The position numbers were made by a program, and so were the translations under genes. A DNA stretch of 64,000 bases from contig CM037590.1 of NCBI GenBank assembly GCA_021018995.1, positions 40,550,287 through 40,614,286 of the forward strand, in the 5' to 3' direction. The notes beneath the pieces were generated by a model. It was not told the origin of the DNA and did no database searches. It saw only the letters and a program-made list of their open reading frames with translations. Every line of letters begins with the position of its first letter. Positions within the stretch are counted from its first letter, which is position 1. The stretch comes from Chloranthus sessilifolius (lineage: Eukaryota > Streptophyta > Magnoliopsida > Chloranthales > Chloranthaceae). This document shows positions 9,645 to 19,836 of the stretch, in pieces.

Positions 9645-12099
9645 CATAAAGTCAATGTCCTCGTTGATGTAATATCTCAAGAGAACTACCATGCCACCTC
9701 CACCAATCTAGCAATGCCAACACCCATTCTGACACTGATTCTTGTGCGGCTCCACACCAGCGTTGTCCATCATTATGCCATGCACCAAGTATTTGTGACC
9801 ACAGCTCGCTTTAGTACCTCTACACCACGTGTCTTCACAAGAGTTCGCCCACCAAATTCTGCCTTAGAAATATCTTAGTACGTCGGTCACTCCTTCACAA
9901 CTTTGTTTCTCAAGCTCGCCTTCCGCTCAACCTAGCTACAATGTCCTCCCACCTTCCTGCTAGTTGATCAAATGTACATCTCTATGCACCAGGGTCGTGA
10001 CCACCTCACATCCCCCCCCACTCAAATGGAATGACGTCCTCGTCAACACCCAAACTCCTACGTCAGTTCTTCAATACAATTATAGTCTTTACCCAAACAC
10101 ACCCCGCGTTTGAATCACAGTTTCTACACTTCGCTGCTTTCATCTGACATTCTGTGTTAGTACCTTGACCATTTTGTTGCCCTTCGACCCATGTGATAGT
10201 TGTCAGTTCTTTGACTACTATCCTTCTTCTTCACCAGGACATTATCACACCAGTCATAAGACGGGCAACGCTCATCAAACTATATCTGCACCAGTATACC
10301 AACTACTATCCTTCGTCTTCACCTCGACACAAACACAACAATTCCTCGTGACGAGCTACGTGCGTCTTCATCTCATGCCTTTACGTCAGTTCCTCGATGA
10401 CGTAATCTATTTTTGCCTCATGCCTCATCACAACAAGTTCAACCCTTTTTCTGTGTCTTCACCCCACGTAATGTTCTGAACAACTTGGCCTCATTTGTAT
10501 TTCACCTCATACAACTAGAAGCAATCTGATCCTTAACATCATTCTTGTTATCACCGAATCAACTGTCAAAACCAAGCAAACCACATCATTGATGCCCACA
10601 TTGTTGGCTCGAAGTTCACGCAAATCATTGTGTAACACAGCTTTCTAGTTGCTCAACATTTTATCTTCACCCAGGAGACTAGCTTTATCTTAACTGTCGC
10701 CCTCTAGCACATCAACATCTCTGTGTCTTTGCCCAAAAGTTTGACCCACGTCTTATTTATAGACGTCCAGTACCTCGACGTATGTTCTCAACCACGAGTC
10801 TGCTACCCAAGCTATCTCAAGCTTGTTCAAAGTTTGTAGCGCTCTAATACCTTGATCATCTGTCTTCACCCAAGAGTTTGTCAATGAGCAACCACGCTCA
10901 CTCCAACAAAGCACCATGCTTCTCAATATTGTAGTCCACAACACTACCCATATCTTTCGATTGTAGCAACCAACGGAAGACAGTTTTCTTGAACCTTTAG
11001 ACTTGATACAACTACAAGCCCTCAAATGTCCTGCAGCACTCTAGTATCTCGATACCACTGTGCCTTCACCAAATAGTCTGTCACGAGCACCTTGCTCAAT
11101 CAACGAAGCTCCATGCTTCTCACACTATAGTACCTCGACACCTGTCTTCACCCATAGAGTGACTCGAATCACGTCATGCAACCCGATTTACGGTCCAATT
11201 CATTGTCTTGGTGTATGCTTCTAGTGTCTTAACAAGCACATCCAACGCCTTTACTTTGTAGAGGTCGTCATGCCGCGATACCTCGGACATTGACCTCTTT
11301 ACTATGAAACATAATACACTTGCCTTAAATTGTTCCGCTTCAATACCCTGACCACGCTGCCTTTGTCGTGCTCAGAAATTACTTTCGGCCCTCTCTCGTA
11401 GACCAAAGATCTCAACGATCATCTGGGATTCGCTTCCTCTGAAAATACCCATCTGGTTCTCGCATTTGCTTCATCTGAAGCCACACTAGATCACCCGTCC
11501 AGTCAGCCGTCTCTCACAAACAAATCATGCCTTGTCGTCCCACAACAAAGCAACAAACTTATGACCACTTCTTTGATTCAACCTAACCCATTCCAGTTAT
11601 TGCAGCATCCCGTTGAACTGAATCTTCGATCTTGGCCCATCACAACACCTTGATCCTTCACGTTGTTGTCCCATACAGGTGATCTTGATCATCATGTCAT
11701 GTATCAGTAACCGATTATAAAAATCTTAGCTTCCTCATGAAGTGAGAACAGAGCATCCTCCTTGCTTCATGCCATCCATGGCAACGGTGCTTTCAGCACC
11801 TGTGTGACCCAACGTCTCATGTCGGAAGTCACTAGCGTTCATCCATCCTGAACTGACTCGCCACCTCAACGTGTGGCCCTCGTGGCCAACAAGCATCGAT
11901 CATCATAAATTTCCACAACAACATATTCCAATAGTACATTTCTCTGCGTGCGACCAAACTCTGAAACTCACTGTAACAGAGTGCATCCCAACTGCAGACG
12001 TGCAACACAATTACACACGAGTAACCAAGGCTGTGAAAGAATCAGAGCGCACCTCATCGCCTTGGCTTCACCAAAGTAGTCTCATTCAGACCAAACTTA
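9645..12099 (-). other. Interior of the LARD-like element, with degenerate internal repeats
   Basis: No retroviral protein motif is visible in any frame; the longest frame (10753-11025, minus, 90 codons) is unrecognised. The plus strand repeats a loose unit: a GTCTTCACCC/A core, then AGAGTTTGTCA, then CTCCATGCTTCTCA. Examples lie near 10310, 10447, 10657, 10859, 11060 and 11139, about 100-200 bases apart. This suggests expansion from a shorter ancestral unit. Confidence 0.5.
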
Positions 12100-12112
12100 G
12101 CTTTGATACCAA
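12100..12112 (-). other. Primer binding site of the LARD-like element
   Basis: The minus strand reads TTGGTATCAAAGC, one base from the TGGTATCAGAGC consensus used by plant LTR elements primed with initiator methionine tRNA. It lies a few bases inside the 5' LTR. Confidence 0.7.
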
Positions 12113-12118
12113 CTATCA

Positions 12119-13087
12119 TGGGGGCACAACCCGACACCGGTTATCACACCCGTGCGACGCCTCGCTGCCGCTACAGCAATGCCAGCCTACCCAACCATCA
12201 CTATGATAACACCTGCCTAGAGGACAAGAACTCCAATTCGTGGTTGCCTGCTCTTGAGGCCAACCATATCAACGCATCGTGTCTCCTCGCGACACGCACG
12301 TCAGCACCTCAGTGCCTCACTTGACTTGCCTAGCTTCACCCTGTGTCACACACTAGTACCTTGCCCGCAATAGTAGTATGCAGCTCCTCATGTTGTCCCA
12401 TTCTATACATGTATCACCGACATATTGAACTAAGCCCACCATCGTGTGTGCCTCGTGCGACCAACACACATCAACATCTAGCCCTCAAATAAATTGCAAC
12501 ACAGTGTCTCACGTAGCCTACGAGTTCCTTCCTCGTTATTAACCCATATACACCGCAATGCGTAGCTCGGGGTCATATGACAACCCACCTTGGGTGACAC
12601 ACGACATCGTTGCAACAATGTCCTAAGCCCACCATTTCAGACCTTGGAGACCAATGCACACCCTATAGCAATGCAAGGCCCCATGTGTGGGAGAATAGCT
12701 CTACAACTCCCTTCTCCCAAGTAAATCTAAATATCACTTCAAGCCATCCAGCAGGAAAACCTTAAAGGTATTGGTTTGACATACCACCATGAAATACGAA
12801 CCTCTGCCTGTGACACATAGTGTCATCCTTCACACCAACACATTCCTGAGACTAGCTTTTACATGCTCCTGCGCGTCTAGTCGTCACACTAGATCCACAC
12901 TTAGCTCGAGTTACAGTCGCACCATACATACGAAGAATATGCACGCGTCGCAAGGCCATGTGCCTCCGCGCTCACGTGTCACAAAGCTAGCTCCAAAGCC
13001 CGCCTGCTTGCTCACGTGTCACACTGCTAGCCAAACACCCAGCTCCAAGGCCACCATGCTGGTACCCAAAGTAATGACGTCGTCACA
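12119..13087 (-). repeat. 5' LTR of the LARD-like element
   Basis: Partner of 8600-9631. Read on the minus strand it begins TGTGACGACGTCATTAC and ends near GTTGTGCCCCCA, giving the usual TG...CA ends. Confidence 0.75.
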
Positions 13088-13470
13088 TCATGCTTGATTC
13101 AACTGAAATGGAAGGGAGTTTGCCTAGTGATTATTTGGGTTGTAATCGATTTTAAATTGTACCCTTGCAAGTGTACAAGGTCAGTTGTAGCACGGTGAAA
13201 TTAAGGGTATCGTACCCACATAGAAGCGCGTAATTTAATTAATTTCTAAAAGCGTTAAACGAACCTAAGAAAGTACCAAATAAGAGATCTTTGTCACGAT
13301 AAAAATTAACAATTACACAAACAAAAAAATAAAAAAATCTAAACAAAGCTTAAGCAAAAAAAATAATGAAAAATCAAATAACGATGAAAAAATAATCAAG
13401 GAATCTGCCTAGATTTATAATTTTTCTACCAATAATCAATCACACATTTTCATATCAAATTATATACCAT

Positions 13471-13990
13471 CATTTATCAAGAAGAAAAATGAATCGTAAA
13501 AAGTGTGATTATTAATCTGACATATCTTATCTAAAAACTATGACTCAGCCTATCATTACGGTATAAATCATGTAAAAAGCATAGCGTATCTCAAAATTTG
13601 AAATCACTACATTTAAGATCCAATCGTATGGCCTGAAAGGCATACGATTCAATAATTATGATAATAAATATAAATATTAGCCCTCATTTTACTACAAGCA
13701 AAATGATTCGAAAAAAATATGATTATTGATCCAACATATCCTATCTAAAAACTATGATTCAACCTATCATTGCGGTATGAATTATGTAAAAAGTATAGCG
13801 TATCTCACATTCAAAATCACAGCAGTAAGAATCAATCGTTCGACATCCTAGATCAGTCTACAAGATCAAATCTAGGTGAAATAACTCGTTTATTGTTGCC
13901 AATCACACGACCAATGGCTATAAATGAGTATTCGATGATAAAACAATATGCTCAAACTGAAAGCCGTACGATTCAATATTTATAGAAAGA
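13471..13990. repeat. Diverged tandem duplication, about 213-bp offset
   Basis: Blocks ATGATTATTRATCYRACATAT, CTATCTAAAAACTATGA and GTAAAAAGYATAGCGTATCTC recur at about 213-bp offset. The second copy carries roughly 100 extra bases near its end. Confidence 0.7.
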
Positions 13991-14348
13991 AATTATTAAA
14001 TGAAAATAAATTAACTACTTATCTAGGGGTCGCTTCCTCCTTGAATGAACGGTTTTAACCGTTCATCTCTAATTCACACGCAAGTCACAAATCCAAAATC
14101 ATCAAACACGTTCTTTAATTTATTAAATGTTTGAATCTTTTAGGAAAAGATCCGGAATCTTACAAAGTTTTGGTTCCTAATTACAAACTATTTATCATAA
14201 ATTAAAACTAAGCACTAAAAATAATAAAGAAAAACCTAAGAAAAAGACTAAGAAAGTTGGCCAAGAAGGCCCCTCAAAGAAGCATACCCAAACCCTAAAC
14301 ACTGCTATGTTTATATAGGGCTTGGATGAAAGAGTTTCCATATATAGG

Positions 14349-14511
14349 TCAATCGATTGAATTCAAAATTTAAATTTTGGCGAACTCATTTGAATTTAAA
14401 TCTCAATCGATTGAAATCTAAATCTCAATCGATTGAGTTCAAATTCGAATTTATGAGGGAAACAGTTGTCATCCAACTCAATCGATTGATTTCTAAATTT
14501 CAATCGATTGT
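14349..14511. repeat. Cluster of TCAATCGATTGA palindromes with 22-bp pairing
   Basis: The 12-base palindrome TCAATCGATTGA occurs at 14349, 14403, 14425 and 14478, with a one-base variant at 14500. The last four form two pairs, each offset by exactly 22 bp (14403/14425 and 14478/14500). The surrounding sequence is a mix of AATTTAAA-type half-palindromes. Confidence 0.85.
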
Positions 14512-15117
14512 GCCTGACATGTGGCATATCCATTCTCTTATTTGTGGTTGAACCAATTAATTCTTTTCACGGATTTTGGTGTTTCTGTTAGCCCTTTGGT
14601 CAAATTCTCTCATATTGTCCTTAATTATGCTCTTTTATGCCTTTGTAAGATCCAACGGTCACGAACACCTGAAACCACTAAAACTGTATAACAATCATCA
14701 GAATGCCTTCATCAGATAATTAAATGTTGGTATTAGGGTGCGAAATATGGTCATATTTAAGTGCCGATCAGGTTGCATCTATTGAGGCGATTGTATCTTC
14801 AAGAAAACTATCTTTCTCGGTTCTTGAGCGAGAGAATCACTCTTAGGTAAATCTTAGCCTTCTATTATAAAAATCATCGAAATTTAGAAAGAAAAAAAAA
14901 GAATTATGTGTCTCTTAGTCTCCTCGTTTAACTTTTATACCCAGGTGTAACAATTAGGATAACTTAGGTATTTTGAAAAAAAAAAAATTATTAATATTTT
15001 TCACTTATCTGGTGCAATCACATGGATTTTGTGTGCAATTAATTACTCTCATCAACTTTATGGGCTATTATTTATTTTACACTAAAGTGAATGGCTTGCG
15101 TAATATTGCACGCTCTA

Positions 15118-15530
15118 TAAAACTGTGACTTCACCTCAACTCCTCAATCCGACATACATTGATCACCCCTGAATCAAATGATGGAGATCGTTTTTTATCT
15201 CAATCTTTCACATAATGAATATTTATATTATGGATGTACCATCAGATGGTCACTTTTTTATTCCGCGTGGCACACATCCCATCGCTAAAATCATGTGGCA
15301 CATATCACGCTCAAACATGATTTTAGGGTGACTTATTGGGATGTGTGCCACGTGAAATAAAAAAGTGACCGTTTGATTGTATGTCCATAATCTAAACATC
15401 CATCGCGTGGAAGATTGGTAAGGGAAACGATCTCCATCGTTTGATTCCAAGGAGATCAATGGATCCCGGCTAAAGGAAATGGGTTGAGATTGCAATTTCA
15501 TGGTTGTAGAAAGATGCACCTATTTTATTT
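15118..15530. mobile_element. Fold-back MITE, family FB-A, copy 2
   Basis: One of the cleanest family members. GAATCAAATGATGGAGATCG on the left is mirrored by CGATCTCCATCGTTTGATTC on the right. Inside these lie mirrored segments for GGTCACTTTTTTATTCCGCG/CGTGAAATAAAAAAGTGACC and then GGCACACATCCCAT/ATGGGATGTGTGCC-type blocks, meeting in a short centre. The arms exceed 150 bases. No coding sequence. Confidence 0.85.
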
Positions 15531-16778
15531 TAGTTGATACACCTTTAAGTCTGAATATAGGGTGATCGTTGCAAATTTTACTTGCAATAAATGAATATTA
15601 CGAGCAATAGCCTCCTAAGTTAAAAACATTGTAGGTAATATTTTGACACAAAACACAAGAAATTACATTAAAAAAACACACAAAATTATATTTTTTGCAG
15701 TAAAATGATATGATTTATTTTTCACATATTACTGAGAAATGAATGTGCCCTAAATAAATGCTCCCACACTTCCTGCCAAGCGGAGGAAAAAGAAAATATT
15801 AGAACAAAATCCCTTTGTTTCATTACAAAATGAAACTACACGAAACATGCCCTTAGGGTCTAAGTCGACAGAAAACGGATCAATAGACAAAAGGGTCCTC
15901 TACTTTAAATGTCTTTTAGAGGATCCCAGCAATGACAGCTACATTTGAATAGCTAAAATATTATTTTGAGCCCACTCTCTATTTTAATTATTGTCCTTTA
16001 AAAATTTTTTTTTTATTAAGAATAGCTATTTTATCTATTCCCTTAAAATAATATTTTTTATTTTTATTTTATTACATCCTTAAATTATAAAGTGGAATAG
16101 GAGGGAGAGAGAGAGAGAAATTTAATATATATTTTTAATAGCGATTGGAGAAGTCGTCGCCAAATATGACGATTGGAGTAGCAACTCTGTTGGACCGACT
16201 TCCAAAGACTTTTAATCACTCTTTTAACGATTTTGGTGCTTGTAGCCTCTCTTGAGGAGATGCTTTTACAAATCTTTAAAACCCCTACCTAACCCTATAT
16301 TTGTGTTTGTAAGGGTTGACTTGCCAAGTCGAAAAACTTCTCAATTTTCTGACTCGAGTCCACCAAGGTTACATTTTGCATATGAGTCGACTCAGAACTT
16401 GACCGATCCTGAGTCAAATCGCCCATGTTTCTAGTCGACTCTTCAATTCGACGAGTTTATAACACCCTGAGTGAATTCACAACAATCATGTAAATCTCAT
16501 AAACCATTAATTGTAGAAAGCGTCAGCTGCTTCGAATAATACGATATAGATGCTGTCTCTATATTCCATGCCATAGATCTTTATATCATGGTTTTCACAT
16601 TTGCCGAACAGATGATGCCCTCACATGTCACACAGCCCTTGAACCAAGTCACTCAGCGTTCCGGCCGCTCCCACTTGCCTATACTAACTCAAAGTTGTAT
16701 TCCACTATTTAAATCAAACGTGGGTAGAAAATACTCCATTGGTGAACACAATCAAACATTAGCCAATGACATTAGAAG

Positions 16779-16954
16779 CAAGGATCAAAATTTCGATTTT
16801 CGTTTCGGTTTCGGTGGGGACTGAAGCCGAAATTTCTGCCAAAATCTTCATACAGTGCCGAAATGACTGAAAACTTTAGTTATCATTTTGGTGGGGACCA
16901 AAACCTAAATTTTGGATCGAAATTTGGGTCATTCGGCCGAAATTTTGATCCTTG
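16779..16954. mobile_element. hAT MITE, AAGGATCAAAAT family, copy 3
   Basis: Perfect terminal CAAGGATCAAAATTTCG and its inverse. An exact 8-bp target duplication ATTAGAAG lies at 16771-16778 and 16955-16962. The 176-bp interior has repeated GGTGGGGAC and GAAATTT motifs. This is the best-preserved copy of the family. Confidence 0.92.
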
Positions 16955-17274
16955 ATTAGAAGATTCATGTCTATAGCAGTTGTTTTATGCTTAAATTTAA
17001 TAACCACTCTAAATCATTTTGACCTGTAAAAATGATTTATCATCAAAATTGATGGCTAATAGACACTTTTAGAAAATGTTGCTGGAAACTGGAATGATAG
17101 AAGGACAGATTGACAAAGCGCCTTCTGAGGGGCAAAAGAAAAAAATGGTTTATTACAAAAGCAAATCACCCATTAGAAGCCAAATTTCAATCCTATCTCT
17201 ATATATAAGTATAGCATGTTCAACCATCAATGCCATACAAGAGGCATAGCTGATCATAGATCTCAACTTCCTTG

Positions 17275-17669
17275 AGGGTACCTCGGCTCTGAAAGCATCC
17301 ACATCCCAAATCCCTTTAAAATCGTTAATTGCTTTGGATAAGATGATAGGGATTTTGTTTCACCCCGATCTTTTATAAAATGGATCTTGAGATCATGACG
17401 CATCTATCCGACGGTACACTCTTTATTTCATGTGTTACAAATCCCCAAAACACAGCTATTCAATCATATGCCACACGTCACGCTCAAATGTGATTTTGGT
17501 TCCATTGTTTGGGGATTTGGGACACATGAACTAACCGTCTGATAGGTGCGCCATAATCTCAAGATCCATTTTGTGGAAGATCAGGTTAAAACATGATCTC
17601 CATCATTTGATATGAAGAAATCAATGATTTTAAAAGGGGCTGAGACGTGAGTGCAAATAGAGGTGCCCT
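17275..17669. mobile_element. Fold-back MITE, family FB-A, copy 3
   Basis: The ends are AGGGTACCTC and the inverse of AGGGCACCTCTATTTGCAC. Mirrored inner blocks include ATGGATCTTGAGATCATG / CATAATCTCAAGATCCAT and ACAAATCCCCAAAACA / TGTTTGGGGATTTGGGACAC. It gives the clearest outer termini of the family (AGGGYACCTCTATTYGCAC). A target duplication could not be assigned. Confidence 0.85.
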
Positions 17670-18534
17670 AAACTTAAACGTCTCATCAAGTACTTATATA
17701 TGGGAGCCAAAAGGTCTCCCACCAATGGTCCTCGTTCAGAGAAAGGTGGTTTGGAAAAAGCCCATAGTTTAACAAATTTTCCTTTATAGTTTTTTCATTT
17801 ATTGTTTTGATTGAAGATAGCATTTTATTTAATCAAGAAAAACTAAGTCATACCTCATTACACCTGATTACACATCAGTTGCACCATTGGCAGGATCACA
17901 AGTGCCCAAGAGCACGACCAAAACTTCGGGGAGACAATTTTGACATTATAAAAAAGATTAGCGAACTCTAATAAATCATCGCTTCGCCTCGACAATCAAC
18001 TCCATGGACAATCTTTGAAGAGTTACCTTCAAAAATAACTCTATGAAAACCCATTTCAGCAGCGAACTAAACCGCTTCAAGTAATCCAATAGCCTCACAA
18101 TAATCGGCTGAAGTGACTTTCTTTACTAGAGTATCCATCACATGCCCCAGGTGATCTCCAATGATAACTCTTATACCAGTAGCCCCATTGTGCGAGCACC
18201 ACGCTCCATCAAAATTAACCTTGTATGTACCCATAGCCGGTGGAGACTAAGATCTGGGAATAGCCTAGACCGGGACAGTTAACACAGTAAGGGGCTTCAC
18301 AATTGCCAATTGGAAATTAGAGATAAGGTTGGTCGCTAAGCAGGCAATGGACTAGGGCTAGGACCCTCAATGGGCCGGGCCAACCCGGATTTTGGCCCGC
18401 ACCCGACCCGAAAAGTGTTATTTTTTATTAAGCAAACTTGGCTCGATATCCGGACCGGGCTAAACAAGTTGCAACCCGGATAAATCTGGGCCGGGCTTGG
18501 GTTAAGTGTTGCAACATCTGGCCCGCACCTGGCC

Positions 18535-18537
<3 letters not shown>

Positions 18538-18587
<50 letters not shown>
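18538..18587. repeat. (AT)n microsatellite
   Basis: About 24 AT dinucleotides inside the hAT-like element. Confidence 0.95.
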
Positions 18588-18589
<2 letters not shown>

Positions 18590-18823
18590 CTTATCTTTTT
18601 AAAATTATAATTTTTTTTATATAATTAAATATAATTTACTTAAATGCCCTGAGATTAAATCGTTGAACGGTTTAAACTTGAGGCATTTAAGTCAAAAGCG
18701 CAATAACCTTGTGTATATATTTTTTTGTTGGATAAATTGGATGACTTAATTTATCTTCAAACAACCATTGCATAGTTTTTTAGTTACATAACTTGGATGA
18801 CTTGTCAATGGATTTCAAACAAT

Positions 18824-18937
18824 CGTTGCCCGTAATAACCATTGTGCAACAAATTAAAATAAAATCATATACTTGAGCCTCGTTGCCCGTAATAACCATT
18901 GTGCAACAAATTAAAATAAAATCATATACCTGAGCCT
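18824..18937. repeat. 57-bp tandem duplication
   Basis: The units at 18824-18880 and 18881-18937 are nearly identical (one difference, TACTTGAG against TACCTGAG), so the duplication is recent. Confidence 0.92.
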
Positions 18938-19836
18938 CTATAATGGTAATATAATTATTTAATTAAATTTTTAACCTTCTTCAAACTTTTATTAGAAAAA
19001 AAAATAACTCAACCCAATTTTATTAGAAAAAAATAGCCCAACCAAATTTTATTAAAAAATAAATAAATTGAAAAAACACCCAAGCCAGGCTCGGCCCGGC
19101 CCTCCCAAGCCCGACCCGATAGGAGTCGAGCTTGGGCTGAGTACATCATAGCCCGGGTTAGGGTCGAGTCGAAAAAATTGGAAACCCAGCTCGGGAGGTT
19201 AGGGCCGGATTGAACCCCAACCCACCTCTAATCCGGCCCATTGAGAGCCCTAATTGGGACCCCTGCTCCCTCAATTTTTCTCCATGAAGGATTTTGTTCA
19301 TTTCATTCCATAACGCCCAAGCCAGAGTGAAGAAATGATCCAGGTGAGAAAGACTTGCCATTGACAGAAGCTCCATGACCCACTCTTTGAAGCTAAGATG
19401 GTAGTGAAGGTGAGGCCCAATACCCAAGAGAGAGTTGAACCATGTAACCACTACTTTAGGGCAATCCGTGAGAGCATGTTTCATAGATTCTACAAAGTTG
19501 TCACAAATGTTGCACATGGGTAGAATACTATGAATTCTTTTTAGGAAAAGTTTTTAATAGAAAGGATGTTATAACATGCATGCCATGTAAGAGCAAATAG
19601 GAAAGTTGCTGAAAGAGGCTCTCCTATCATGTTGTCTGTATATTCTCGGGCTACACCATATGCACTTTTGACAGAAAAAGAGTTTGTCCTTAGAGAAAGC
19701 CGTCATTTGGTCTTGTTTGTCGGTATGGGAAGAAGAATGGACAATATAAAAGACAAAAATGTATTACTTATCAAAAGTATGATAGTGGCAGCTTTTGTGG
19801 CACACAAACTTTTCCTAACAAATTAATTTTTCTTAA

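Larger units (their letters stand above)
8600..13087 (-). mobile_element. Minus-strand LTR retroelement without recognisable gag-pol (LARD-like)
   Basis: Two direct repeats of about 1 kb (8600-9631 and 12119-13087) flank a 2.5-kb interior. Orientation comes from the interior edges: next to the right repeat the minus strand reads TTGGTATCAAAGC (primer-binding-site type for initiator Met-tRNA), and next to the left repeat it reads AGTAGGAGAGGA (polypurine tract). The right repeat is therefore the 5' LTR and the left the 3' LTR. The interior has no gag, protease, integrase, reverse transcriptase or RNase H motif on either strand, only short unrecognised frames, and degenerate GTCTTCACCC-type repeats. 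Base composition is clearly more GC-rich than its surroundings. No convincing 5-bp target duplication was found; edges may be off by several bases. Confidence 0.75.
13130..14740. other. AT-rich LTR-like sequence, possible solo LTR of a gypsy element
   Basis: The stretch begins with CTTGCAAGTGTACAAGG and GGTATCGTACCCACA blocks, which resemble a motif pair common in LTRs of large Tat/Ogre-type gypsy elements. It holds a tandem duplication (from 13471 and 13684) and a cluster of TCAATCGATTGA palindromes (14349-14511). No coding region is seen apart from a short frame at 13770-13985. The LTR assignment rests on remembered motif resemblance, so it is tentative. Confidence 0.3.
18353..19252. mobile_element. 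hAT-like element inserted into the LINE relic
   Basis: Termini TAGGGCTAGGACCCTC and, inverted, TAGGGCTCTCAATGGGCC, with GGCCCG/CCCGACCCG subterminal repeats in both ends. The interior holds a long (AT)n tract and a 57-bp tandem duplication. Flanks CAATGGAC and ATTGGGAC agree fully only over their last four bases, so the 8-bp duplication is decayed. It separates the two halves of a LINE reading frame, which fixes the order of events. Confidence 0.65.
17880..19545 (-). pseudogene. LINE (L1-type) 3' relic: zinc-binding RT region plus RNase H domain, interrupted
   Basis: On the minus strand, 19517 to about 19262 encodes a Cys-x2-Cys plus His-x4-Cys arrangement (CNICDNF, then MKHALTDC) followed by Trp-rich sequence ending ALWNEMNKILHGEK. 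This is typical of the zinc-binding region that closes plant LINE reverse transcriptases. After an insertion (18353-19252) the frame resumes, and at about 18240-17900 it encodes a plant LINE RNase H domain: YKVNFDGAW, ATGIRVIIGD, EAIGLLEAV, GFHRVIFEG. Stops interrupt it (one directly after LLEAV), and an acidic position after IFEG is Asn. It is a dead, 5'-truncated copy. Confidence 0.8.

Noticed and set aside
12103-12324. Protein frames in the LTRs at 8.5-9.9 and 11.9-13.1 kb
   Set aside because: They fall in LTR sequence, differ between the two LTR copies by frame breaks, and contain no retroviral motif.
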